Below are positions 35,799 through 46,284 of a stretch of 64,000 nt of DNA, in pieces. The stretch covers positions 17,419,558-17,483,557 of the forward strand of contig JAMKCF010000008.1 of the NCBI GenBank assembly GCA_023634235.1, written 5' to 3'. The notes under the pieces were generated by a model. It did not search any database. It saw only the letters and a list, made by a program, of their open reading frames with translations, and had not been told where the DNA came from. The translations under genes and the position numbers were made by a program. This DNA comes from Pisaster brevispinus (lineage: Eukaryota > Echinodermata > Asteroidea > Forcipulatida > Asteriidae). Positions within the stretch are counted from its first letter, which is position 1. Each line of letters starts with the position of its first letter.

Positions 35799-36524
35799 TC
35801 ATCTCTCTCCGTAAATGCACGTGAAAGGTTTCTTGGACGCCACAAACTGGGTGTGGTCGGCCTCGTAGCGGGTGCTATTGTTGAGTTGGCAACTTCTCTC
35901 GCCTGTCCAAGAATGCTGCACGTTGAAGGAGCGACATCTGGGGTCGTAGTCACACTCCATGGCGCAGGCACGGACGTTGCTGGTCGGTATCTCTCGTAAG
36001 GTGTGGCCGGTCAGACCCGACGCAAGCAGGCGCCATTGCTTCAACTTGGCCTGTGTTGCCACGACCTCCTTGCCTTTGCAGATAGTGGAGAGTTCCAATG
36101 AGCATGCAACATCAAGCCAATCACCGCCTTTATCAAACCCAATCATGGCACAGTTCTCTCGAGATCCACCTCCTGGCTCATCCCACTCTACGTTCCAGTT
36201 CATAAACCCGCCGTTGTCAGAAGTGCAGTCCCACTGCCCTTCAATCTCTAAATCGTTGCAATTAATCCACACTCGATCGATGGTTTTACTAAATACATAG
36301 TTATTTTCATTCGATGATGAAGGCGCAACCATCTCCCCTCCGATCTCCTGACATATCATTTTCCCTTCTTGCCAAGTCCGTCCTTTTTCAAGAAGTTTGA
36401 AGCAAGAGCCGCTCCATGACTCCCAGCCGAATGGACACAACATCTGAGGCTTACACGAGTGAGCGGAACTCGTACCAATGGTGAAGAGAATCAACAAAAC
36501 AGAAGGCAAACAAAATCCTCCCAT
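35799..36524 (-). CDS. Secreted C-type lectin with C-terminal PAN/apple-like domain (paralogue 1)
   Basis: Single exon, 241 residues. Signal peptide about 1-23 (MGGFCLPSVLLILFTIGTSS). C-type lectin-like domain about 24-149 with the first Cys pair (CPFGWESWSGSC), the central WINCNDLEIEGQW and the last cysteines. PAN/apple-like domain about 155-241 (VRACAMECDYDPRCRSFNV, CQLNNST). At the usual Ca2+/sugar site the motifs are EPG (116-118) and WLD (136-138) in place of the canonical EPN and WND, so mannose-type binding is doubtful. The frame stays open 135 codons upstream, but I chose the Met at 36524 because it starts a signal peptide, aligns with the paralogue's start, and the paralogue has no upstream open frame. 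Probably an extracellular recognition or immune protein. Confidence 0.85.
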   Translation of the reverse strand: MGGFCLPSVLLILFTIGTSSAHSCKPQMLCPFGWESWSGSCFKLLEKGRTWQEGKMICQEIGGEMVAPSSSNENNYVFSKTIDRVWINCNDLEIEGQWDCTSDNGGFMNWNVEWDEPGGGSRENCAMIGFDKGGDWLDVACSLELSTICKGKEVVATQAKLKQWRLLASGLTGHTLREIPTSNVRACAMECDYDPRCRSFNVQHSWTGERSCQLNNSTRYEADHTQFVASKKPFTCIYGER

Positions 36525-36999
36525 TATTTCAGAATTTCTCGTCGGGTTGCGAATTAACAAGTCTAACTTAACTTTGGCACACCGATCGTTTAAACGGCAG
36601 GTCAAACCCACTTTAATTCTGTATCTAAATCTAGACAATTTAAACGATTTCTTGATTTGTTCTTTCCTCTGTGGATGTTTTTTTGTCAGCAAAGCATTGT
36701 TTAAAAACATCAGAGAAGAAGAGAACTCAGGTTGGCTCTGGTGCGGTCGAGGTTGGTCCGAAAGCATACTGAGGAATATTGTGTGTGCCGTTGGCTTAAA
36801 TTTACGCAACTCGTTTTTTGAGAAAAACGTCAGAGCTTCCATGGTGATTTCAAGCTCAATTGCACAATGAGCCCACCATGGAGGGAGGAAACGTTCAAGC
36901 GAGGATACGAGTTTAATTCCCTCACACAACTAATAAACACGGTGGTTCAGTGGAGGTATGAGAAATTAATCAAACTAATTACAATAAGCAACGCTATAA

Positions 37000-37335
37000 A
37001 ATCGGCCAAGGTAACTACAATTTGAAGGAAAAAAAAGCTTCTTCGCGGAATATGAAACTAATTTACTCTCGAGAAGAGGAACAATTAACAATGTATTGTA
37101 ACGATAAATAGCGGACAAGGTGACTATAAATTGACCAAAAAAACCCACAAAACACTTTTACGGGAATATGAAACCATTTCACAGTTAACAGTGTTTCGGC
37201 CAAGGTGACTATAGTTTGACCAAAATAAAACACCGTAATGCGGGAATATTATGAAACCAATTTACTCCTCGAAGAGAAACAATTATTAATTGCAACGATA
37301 AATATCGGCCAAGGCGACTATAAATTGACCTATTT
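37000..37335. repeat. Four degenerate units of about 85-110 bp upstream of lectin 1
   Basis: The core 'cggccaaggtgactata' recurs at about 37004, 37113, 37199 and 37309. Between cores come 'gggaatatgaaacc', 'tttactc..cgaagag' and 'aacaatta..aacgataaat'. The position is 480-810 bp upstream of the lectin 1 start. A single diverged core ('atcagccaaggagac') sits at a similar place upstream of lectin 2 (about 39730). Could be a regulatory tandem repeat or simple satellite. Confidence 0.65.
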
Positions 37336-37436
37336 TTCGACACACTAAATAATACATGTACATGTAGTTTGATGAAATTGCAGGCCTCGTGTTAACCTAA
37401 TTCCAGCTCAGATTTTATGGTGAGTCTAGGACAGGG

Positions 37437-37916
37437 TAGCCTTTTGTCAAGGACTTCGTGGCTTAGACAGCTTTGGAAACAGCGGAGCGACTGGAATGGG
37501 AGACCACGCGCGCGAGCCGAGTGGCGAGGCAGGCTACAAGGGCCTTTCCCAACTTGTTTGCGTTTTTTAAAATTAATTATTCATTAAGTACGAACGAGCA
37601 TTATTCATAACTTGTATGCAAATAAGTATCTGATGATACACACGACGAGACGTTCGCCATTTTGTATATTTGTTAATTTGCACAATTTGTTAACGTATGT
37701 TGACCCGCTCACACTCATCGCTACTGATTGGTTTGGACTTTTGCTACCTTTTGGGTAGCAAAAACCGAGATTATATAGAAAAACATTAGAAACCGCAAAC
37801 AAGTTGGAAAAGGCCCTCGTGGCTTCGCCACTCGCGTGCGCGGTCTCTCCTTCCAGTCGCTTAGGATCGCGGCTCTACGAAGCTGTCCAAGCCACGAAGG
37901 CCTTGACAAAAGGCTA
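37437..37916. mobile_element. 480-bp MITE with about 120-bp terminal inverted repeats and TA borders
   Basis: TAGCCTTTTGTCAAGG (37437) is inverted as CCTTGACAAAAGGCTA (ending 37916). The arms continue, imperfectly, through 'cgtggcttagacagctt' / 'aagctgtccaagccacg' and 'cccaacttgtttgcg' / 'cgcaaacaagttgg'. TA at both borders suggests Tc1/mariner-type insertion. No transposase. Confidence 0.8.
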
Positions 37917-38500
37917 AGGAGAGGGTGGTTGTCTGGTGTGTGGTGAGTGGGTGATTGGTAGTAGTCTTTTGCAATCAATCACGGCACAAGAAAGTGTTAG
38001 GGCGCCTACTTTAAACGATAACTTTCCCTTTCGTGTTAAACTTCGAGTACTTACTAGATAAGTTAGTCTACAATTTGACACATTTTATTTGATACGATTA
38101 ATTGAGATTTTCTGAGTAATGTTACCGGGTTAGTTTATATACAAAACCCTTGATTTCGATAGAAATTTAAGAGTGCTTTGTATTAATCCTTATGCTTTAT
38201 GCAAAACATTTTGGGCCGTTGCAGCATTTTCAACGGAATTGTTTACATGAACTTGTACAAATTCTAGGTTGTTTTAGTTAGTTTTTTAAAATTTAATATA
38301 TATATATATATATATTTTTTAAAGATTACATGAGATTGCTACTCTCCATACCTTCGATCACAGAGGGCCCACGCACAAACTGTTATCAACACACTGACAC
38401 AATCTTGGGCTTTTTTTTAAGTAAAGAAGTCCACAATCGGCTATTTTTTAAATATAAATTTGCTCATAACTTTAATATACAAGTTTAAAGTTGATTGAAG

Positions 38501-39217
38501 TTATCTCTCTCCGTAAACACAAGTAAGTGGTTGCTTGGACTCCTCAAACTGGGTGTGGTCGGCCTCGCAGCGGGTGCTATTGTTGAGTTGGCAAATTCGC
38601 TCCCCTGTTCCAAAATGCTGCACATTGAAGGAGCGACATCTTGGGTCGTAGTCACACTCCATGGCGCAGGCACGGACGTTGCTGGTCGGTATCTCTCGTA
38701 AGGTGTGGCCGGTCAGACACGACGCAAGCAGGCGCCATTGCTTCAACTTGGCCTGTATTGCCACGGCCTCCTTTTTGCAGATGGCGTGATATTTCTTCGA
38801 GCATGGACCATCATTCCATTTGCCTATCCACATGGATCTAATCTGTGCACAGTTTTCTCTAGTTCCACCGTTTGGCTCATTCGGGTTCCAGTTCATATAC
38901 CCGCCGTTGTTTGACGTACAGTCCCACTGCCCTTCAATCTCTAAATCATTGCAATTAATCCACATTCGATCGATGGTTTTGCTCAGTAAATAGTTATTTT
39001 CTTCAATTGATGAAGGCGTAACCATCTCCCCTGCCATCTCCTGACATTTCAATCTCCATTCATCCCAAGTCAGTCTTTCATCAAGAAGTTTGTAGCAAGA
39101 GCCGCTCCATAACTCCCAGCCGAATGGACACAACATCTGAGGCTTACACGAATGAGCGGAACTCATACCAACGGTGAAGAGAATCAACAAAACAGAAGGC
39201 AAACAAATTCCACCCAT
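38501..39217 (-). CDS. Secreted C-type lectin with C-terminal PAN/apple-like domain (paralogue 2)
   Basis: Single exon, 238 residues, clearly paralogous to the gene at 35799-36524 along its whole length and in its 5' flank. Signal peptide about 1-23 (MGGICLPSVLLILFTVGMSS). C-type lectin-like domain about 24-147: CPFGWELWSGSC, WINCNDLEIEGQW, then EPN (114-116) and WND (134-136), the canonical Ca2+-dependent mannose-type motifs. PAN/apple-like domain about 151-238 with VRACAMECDYDPRCRSFNV, CQLNNST and a C-terminal CVYGER. An ATTAAA on the minus strand about 25 nt after the stop may be the polyadenylation signal. Inferred role: secreted carbohydrate-binding recognition protein; ligand unknown. 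Confidence 0.88.
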   Translation of the reverse strand: MGGICLPSVLLILFTVGMSSAHSCKPQMLCPFGWELWSGSCYKLLDERLTWDEWRLKCQEMAGEMVTPSSIEENNYLLSKTIDRMWINCNDLEIEGQWDCTSNNGGYMNWNPNEPNGGTRENCAQIRSMWIGKWNDGPCSKKYHAICKKEAVAIQAKLKQWRLLASCLTGHTLREIPTSNVRACAMECDYDPRCRSFNVQHFGTGERICQLNNSTRCEADHTQFEESKQPLTCVYGER

Positions 39218-40229
39218 TATTTCAAGAGTGTCAATGCAGTCTTTAATCGGAATCTCTATCCGAGTTGTGGATTAATCAACAAGTCTATTTCAACAGCACT
39301 TTGGCACAGCGATCGGTGGCTTTTAACGACAGCTTACACCCACTGTATGCAAATATAGAAAATTTAAACGATCACTTGATCTGTTCTTCCCGTGTGGTTG
39401 ATTTTTCAGCACAGTATTTTTTTGAAACACCAGAGGGTAGATAGCTCAGGGTTGGCTCTTGTGCAGTCGAGGTTGGTCTGAAAGCTCAGTGAATAATATT
39501 GTGTGTGCGTAGTCGGCTTGAATTATTAGCAATACTAAACCCACGCACTATGGTCCTCGCGAGCTCAATCGAACAATGGGACCAGCTACCATTGATGGAA
39601 GAAAGAGCGTGCAGGCAATAATTTGAGTCTACACAGTTTTCCATCTCTAAACCACTTTGCAAGGTGGTTCAATTGAGGCAGAATTAATACTGGAACGATA
39701 ATTTTATTTTAAATGAGAACACGCATCGAGATCAGCCAAGGAGACCCCGTAATATAGCGTGTGTTAATAACTCTCACTGGGGTCTTTAAAGAGAGAGAGG
39801 CAACAAGAATCAAAAATTTTAATTTTTAATTTTCTATCTGCCGGTAAAATAAATGTCGACACGGACTTGAGTCTGTTTACTTTAGTACTATGGCTTATTA
39901 CTTAATAGATATGTTCCAAATAATACAACTATATGCAATCCAACCTGTAATGTATAACACATTTGAAAGAATACCAAGATGTAGAGAGGGCAGTGAGACT
40001 TCATGGAAGGGAACCGGGGAAAACGGCCGTAAAGACTGGCATGAATGCAATAATTATACAGGAATAGATCCATGCACTGCACAAAAGTGTGCACCACAAG
40101 GTAACCAACGCACGCGAAAGCAAATTTAATGCGCATCTGTTTTATGTTGACGATAGCGTTAAATCCGAATTTTCATTGTCGGATGTACGGTGGCTGATTT
40201 CTGCCAACAACAAAACACTTTTTCAGTAC

Positions 40230-40473
40230 GGCGTTATAACGCCCGATTACAGCGTTATAACGCTTTAAATTTACGGCGTTATAACGCTTTAAATTTACGG
40301 CGTTATAACGCCCTAATTTACGGCGTTATAACGCCTTAATTTACGGCGTTATAACGCCCTATACGGCGTTATAACACCCTATTGGGCGTTATAACGCCCT
40401 AATTTTACGGCGTTATAACGCCCTAATATAACGCCGTAAAATTAGGGCGTTATGACGCCGTAATTGGGCGTTA
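40230..40473. repeat. Minisatellite built on the 14-bp palindrome GGCGTTATAACGCC
   Basis: Six exact copies of the perfect palindrome (starting 40230, 40299, 40322, 40345, 40385, 40409) plus near copies at 40252, 40275, 40365 and 40446. Spacing is mostly 20-24 bp and spacers are AT-rich 'ctaatttac' or 'tttaaatttac'. The spacers themselves invert near 40424-40445, so the last units run in the opposite orientation. No coding content. Confidence 0.92.
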
Positions 40474-40908
40474 CATTGTCTTTTCGACAGTGTTTTGCAT
40501 TAAATTGTGTTTGTTTGACACGACTCAAAAACAACAAATAGTTGATACATTAAAAGAAAGTAGATCAGTGGAGTAAACAAAATGGGCAGGAGATAACATT
40601 TCAGTTTGTTTAGTTTTCTTGTAGGCCTACCTCTTGTGTCTATTTTTATTATCACCGATTAACATTAGCGACACCGATAGCGCACACAATGTACCAAGTG
40701 CCGCTGTTAACACCACACGCACCGCATGCTGTGCTCCAAGGCCAGGGCCCTGTACCACCAGTACGTGTAATAATAACGCTTTCCTTAGTTTACCTTATTT
40801 AAAATGCACGACCTCTGCAGAAACGGACCAATCAGAACGTTTTTTTCTGCCCCCATAGCTAGCTTGTGGTATGGAAAAAAAAAATCGCGAACCGGCCTGT
40901 AATATCAG

Positions 40909-41040
40909 AGCTGCGACCAGCATGGCCTACACATCCTGATGCCAGTTCTTCTTGACGAATGTTTCCACATCTGCTCGTCTCTGAACTAGTTTACTATACT
41001 GCTGATTTTTTTACGATGGTTGCAGTTGGAAAAAAATTAT
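40909..41040 (+). mobile_element. Partial copy of the 34.5-kb repeat
   Basis: Shares 'gccagttcttcttgacga', 'tgtttccacatctgc' and 'actagtttactatactgctg' with 34471-34612. The (ATT)n end is missing; a CT-rich run follows. Confidence 0.6.
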
Positions 41041-42299
41041 ATCTCCCTCTCTCCCCTCCCCCTCTCTCTCTCTTTTAAACAGGTACTTGAGCAAAACTTA
41101 ATGGGATTGTTATGTAAACATGTTTATAATGTGTTTGTTTATCATTTACATGTAAATATAATTTAGATACTTGTTCACTTCTGAATTTTCCGTAAGTTAA
41201 AAAAAATTAGGCCACAACCTTAAGGGTTTGAAAAACTATAAACACTTCTCCCGTTGACGGCGTGCGTCAAAAAGACAACATTTTGACGTCATGAGCGGGA
41301 GTTTGCCTTGTTATACCTCCATGCTATAACAAGGCAGCTATACAAAACGGACCTCCCACAAAATGACGTAACGTGAGTAATGACGTAACAGGACTTTTCG
41401 CGAATCGTTCTGAAAAGCGCCGGAGAAGGGTATTCAATAATTATGATTCAGTTTTACGCAATTAAAATCTGTTTAATCTCATGTGAACTCAATTTCCTTA
41501 TTGATTGAAAGCATTTTAAATGGACTTCAGAAAAGATCACATGTTGCCGTTTTCGTTCAAGTAGGTCTCTAAAGGTTGATACCAATATTATTATGTTTTC
41601 ATCTTTACAAAATGTGGAATGAATTATGTATCCTCGCTTAAACAATCTTAATGCAATGCGTAGTACTCATTATCACTACCGGACAAGCACTCAAAGTCCT
41701 ATAGGTGCACTGAAAAACAAAGCAACGGACCATCAGATGCAGCAGTTGAACTTTTATTATTGAATTATTGTCGACTTTTGTTCGTGTTGTGTTTCAGTTT
41801 TTTGTATATATCATTTTAAATAATTTTTTTAATGCTTTTCAAGTAAAATTCAACCTTAAACAAAAATTGCCCGAGTTTCATAAAAAAAGTGTATATACGT
41901 TTAGGAGGTTCGTATATACAACATTAAACATTAGTAAAATTATACACAATTATATATACAGTAGGCCTACCGTCAAATGGGGATCTTACTGCTCTCAGTT
42001 TTAACCGAGAACGCTACTCACGGTGTAGACTTTTCTTCACCGTTATGGCGTATGAAGAATAACTTTAGTCATAAATAAAAAGTAAGTATTATTAAATTGT
42101 GTTGGACCTATTATATGGGATTGAATTATTTGAACTGATGACGCGCGGTACTTCCTACGTTTTACGGTGTTGTAAGGAATTGCACGGCACTTACAAAATG
42201 AGTAAACCAAGTCATGGTGAGTTTACTAATTGAACTATTTTTGTTATTTATTAACTGTGGTTGAGAAGCCAAGGATTCTCAGAAAAGCAAACTAAATTA

Positions 42300-42475
42300 T
42301 TTTGCCAAGTACCCCTCGGAGAGAAGACAAGTAAGGAGAGGAAAACCCCAGAGAAGTTTTCCTGGGAAAACCCACGCAACCAGGTAGGGACTGAAAACTC
42401 AATCCATATGATGATGCCCCTGGCGGGATTCGAACCGGGGGCCCAGTGGATAATAATTAACAACCCGACCATTTA
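42300..42475 (-). repeat. tRNA-like SINE fragment
   Basis: The minus strand holds a B-box-like GGTTCGAATCCCGCCAGG and a GTTGTTAATTATTATCC segment. Next to it is 'ttttcccaggaaaac' and 'ccccagagaag'-type sequence that looks like a SINE body. Not a working tRNA. Confidence 0.45.
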
Positions 42476-43419
42476 AAGTTACATCACCAAACCTTTCGCT
42501 AAAATACTGACCAAAAAAATGTGAATTTTTGTCCGAACAAATTTTAAAAGATGACATCGTTTCAAAACGTAAGGAATTCTTCCCCATTTATCTTACAGTT
42601 TACTATTAGTTTAATAACTATTGTCTACTTTATTTTTGTGTACCAAATCTGCAAATTTTCACCTTTTTGGTTAGATTCTAATTTTTTCCCTATCTTTTTT
42701 TATTTGAAGTAAAACCTTCCGTTAGATTTTGAGCCCTCCGAAACAGTCCAATAGGACTAAACTTTCCAGTACCTTGCCAGTCATAGACCGTGCAACCTTT
42801 GTTTTACATAAAGAGTGACTTTGTACATTCCTATAGCCCTTTCTGGCAGGCAAGTTAACGCCTGAACCAGTTTTAAGATGTGCACACTTCCGTTGAGTCA
42901 CTTTAGCCGAAATGTATTTATACTCAGTCTGTAAAAAACCCAAACAAAGAACACACCTTACAACGAAACCGTCACATCAATAATGTGGCATTATCACATA
43001 CATTTACAATGAACTAGGAATGATTTTAAGACATTCTCTTTCATTTCCAATTGATGTTCGACGCCACAATTTCGCAACGAACACGTTCGCTCTTTACCGG
43101 GCAACTCTAATTGCAAAACATTTGCAGCGAATAAAGAGTTGGGCAACGAAAAAAAAATCGCTTCGCACTCGCATTCCGCAAGAACAGGGCTTTGAATAAT
43201 TTAACATAAAGATTAATTCGATGGTTTGAAGAGAAAGTTATGCCCTCGATCGTTACATGGGAAATACCGAATACAAAAATGGGGATCGGGATTGATTAAC
43301 GTCGAGTTTTGCTGAGGAAAACGAAATTAATAGAGAAGTATTTCTTTAAAACAAAAAGTTTGCGTACGCAATGCTATTGGGACCCATAACGTCATACCGG
43401 TATATAGACCTATCGATAC

Positions 43420-46284
43420 TTATTCAGGCTTATTGATAATCAATGCATCCCAGTCGTTATTGAAGAGGACTTCATCCCCATCCTTCACGGAGCAATCACT
43501 GCTCAGCGTATACTCCATCACTTCCTTGTACTGGGCATCCGTAGCTGTCTCCTTAAACTTCACATTATGAATAAGGAAATCCAGCAAGAGGTCCCCGTCT
43601 TCCGATGTTTCATCCAGGCACTTAGTGATTTCCACTCGGGACTTTTGATGACTCTGGGTGTAGGGGATATTGCGGCGATCGAAGGAGCTACGGATATCAG
43701 CTGAGCTGATGAAGTGCACGAGGTGATCCTGGTATCCGGAGAAACGGTTCCACAGCCGCCAGAAACCGCTATCGTCTAATGGGGATTAGAACAAGCAGTA
43801 TACATGAAAACAGTATACGTTAAATAGGTGGTATTGTTGGAATTGTTTGTAACAGAAAGTAGTGTTTTAGTCGAGTAGTTTTCAGTTGAGTATCAAGTAC
43901 TGCAAAGTGCTAAGGTGGCAAGTAGTACTCGAGTGTACTTGGGACATCGAGTTTGGTACAAGTACAGAAACCGTATGCATCAAGAGCGTACATATCAACA
44001 TTTTAATCTAGGCTGGGGCCTATATCTCAATAATTGCAATTTTTAATTTTACGAAAAGCCACGTTCCCCAAAAAGTGCATCCAACACATTGCAACAGAAA
44101 AGAGCACATAAGTTTAGGTCTAGTTGTTTTTTCGGGTTTCACGAAGGTTCACGCGCACCTCTGTCAGAGTGTGCGCGTGATCACGTGATATGCGCTTCCC
44201 TTTCCTACGTAGAAACATGTTACTTGGTTGGGTGTATGAGTTGGTCATCTTCGTTTCACGAAGAGACACTAATGGTAATTAACAAACATTTAAAACGAAA
44301 ATAAGTTAGTCAATGGAGAAGTTAAACTTTTTACGGAATTTTGTTTTTGAGACGACGATTTGCTTGTCATAATAATTATCTGTAAACCTGAATACTTCAC
44401 AGACAACTTCAATTTGACTTTAACCAGAGCATTCCTCCATTCATTGTATTCAGGAAAAGCGGAAGAGGTTTTTGACCAAGAGTAATTAAATTTGTTCCAT
44501 GTACAATCTCGGGTATCGTGTACATGGCTTCGAGTACAGATTTGTTTCAATCAAGTATCGAATACGGACGTCGAGAACGAGAATTTTACGACCCGAGTAC
44601 CAGTCTGAATACGATATACGGGTACTACTCGAGTACCATAAGTACCAGTAGCCTAACATACCGCCATGCAGATAATAGTTGCTAATTCGTCTTCACAACA
44701 CAATATCTTCGCGCGATTCTTTGGACCTGAAGAGTTTTGGACACCCGTGGTATTCCTTTATGGGCCCATGTCACACGACGCAATTTACAGGCAACCAGTT
44801 CCAGGCAATCTCCAAAAAGAAAAGGCATTCACATTTCAATTGTCCACATTATTTCCTTTAGGATTGTAAGTCCATAGAGCAAGGAACTCTCTGTTCCTTG
44901 CTATATGGCAAGACCATGGAGGAATGAAGCCCTCCTCCATGGTAAGACATATTTAGAAACCAAAGTGTTCCTTTTGCATACGGTGCTGTCGGTTGCCTCA
45001 AAGTGGCCAGTAAAAATTGCCCAGTGTGACCGGGCCCTTAGTTTCTTTTGGAACCAATCGACAATTTGTTTACGGTAATACCTGAAATAGTTATAACAAG
45101 CAATTTGCCACCAGGTTCCAGAAGGTCGTACAGATACATCAGGGAACTGTCTACATCGTCAGCATAGTATATGGAGTGTACAGCGTTGATGAAATGAAAC
45201 TTGGTTCCATCCCCGTCAGCATCTCTGTATTGGTCGAGGGTTTTCTGCCGCCAGTCAAAGCCAACTCCGTGTAGTTCGTGAGCCTTGGATTGGGCCAATG
45301 CTTTGTACTGGACCATCTGATCGTTTGCAGGCTCAACTACACAGTTGGTGATGCGAGGGTACTTTTGCAAAAGCTTAGATAACATCTTGCTGTCCATCTC
45401 ACCTTGAGAAAAATATTTAAACAGTGCGAACAAAAGTAAAAGTAAAAGTTACAGTTACAAGTTTCGAAGAAACACAGGCCTGAACATCCCTGTGACACGA
45501 TTATTTATGACTCAGAGATAACAATTTGGAAATCGTTCCATGCGAGGGAGCGAGACAAACATTTCTGTTTTAGGCCACGTCCACATGAAGCATACAGACT
45601 GAATTCCGTCTTTATCAGCCGTGATGACATGTGGGCACTGGTCTCACAAACTCAATGATTTCATTGGATAGACGTATACAAGCAATAACGCGGAACTACG
45701 GACTGATAGTCGTACGTGCGTACGGCCGGGGGTACAAACACAGCGTTATAAACATGAAAGGTCAAAGGTCCATCTGGCAGATAACCGCAAGGTTCTAAAC
45801 TAAATGGCGTATCTGGCGTTATTCATGAGCCTTGAACTATGACGTCAAATACTTGGGCTACTTTGGCCACGACAATGGCCGTTGGCAGCAGCGACAACGT
45901 TTAAGAATAGGCCTTTTCAGCAATCCACCCATGGACGAAGCCCAACAGACGCCAGACAGTCTCTGTTTGGCCATAGGTTGACCCATGTTCTATTTTTCTG
46001 GCATATTGAACCAGAAAACTTCAAAGTTCATTTTGCTGCTTTAAAACTAAACTGATGTTCGTCATGTTTTTATTCCTACCTGATCCACTTCCGATGCCCA
46101 GCAGTCGGAGTTCCTCATTCTCGTTCAGCCTGAAGGGGAGACGATCTACGACCTCGTTGTAGAAATTATTGTCCACCCAGTTGGCCAGTACTTTGAACTT
46201 GGCCGAAAGAGAAGCGTAGACCTGAAACGACTTCACGTAATGTTCCGGGTCGTGGAACAAACTCAGTAACTGCGACTCTGCCAT
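43420..46284 (-). CDS. HNMT-like: Histamine N-methyltransferase-like SAM-dependent methyltransferase (locus B, complete)
   Basis: Exons in transcript order: 46284-46080 (205 nt), 45402-45082 (321 nt), 43775-43420 (356 nt), GT-AG introns, joined frame of 293 codons plus TAA (human HNMT 292). SAM-binding loop GIGSGSG at residues 63-69, split by intron 1; VEPANDQ in exon 2 matches the SAM-ribose contact region; YYADDVDSSLMYLYDLL follows; exon 3 has SSADIRSSFDRRNIPYTQ and LFNNDWDALII. By alignment with remembered human HNMT, the histamine contact Glu28 is Lys29 here and Gln143 is a His, while Asn283 is kept. So methyl transfer from SAM is likely, but histamine as acceptor is not assured. Probably cytosolic (no signal or membrane segment). 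Confidence 0.9.
44878..44943. repeat. Paired hairpins in intron 2 of locus B
   Basis: Hairpin 1: AGCAAGGAAC (44878-44887) and GTTCCTTGCT (44893-44902). Hairpin 2: ACCATGGAGGA (44913-44923) and TCCTCCATGGT (44933-44943). The second is the same motif as the hairpin at 4447-4474. Confidence 0.75.

Larger units (their letters stand above)
36525..38500. other. Region between the two lectin genes
   Basis: The first 400 bp is homologous to the upstream of paralogue 2 (39218-39560), so promoter and 5' UTR were duplicated with the gene. Beyond it lie a tandem repeat (37000-37335), a TA-flanked MITE (37437-37916) and an (AT)n run near 38296-38315. No further gene. Confidence 0.55.
39218..43419. other. 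Intergenic, no confident gene
   Basis: Contains the palindromic minisatellite (40230-40473), a second copy of the 34.5-kb LINE/SINE segment (40909-41040), a 12-bp-stem hairpin (TGCCTTGTTATA at 41304, inverted to 41336) and a tRNA-like SINE (about 42300-42475). A cysteine-containing open frame at 39890-40129 could be an exon but has no recognisable domain. Confidence 0.45.

Noticed and set aside
35799..36929. 376-codon reading of lectin 1, starting 135 codons before the signal peptide
   Set aside because: The upstream part is homologous to the noncoding 5' flank of lectin 2, where no open frame exists, and it would bury the signal peptide inside the protein.
39890..40129. Cysteine-containing 79-codon open frame ending near a GTAACC donor-like site
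   Set aside because: Could be an exon of a secreted protein, but no signal peptide, partner exon or known fold could be identified.
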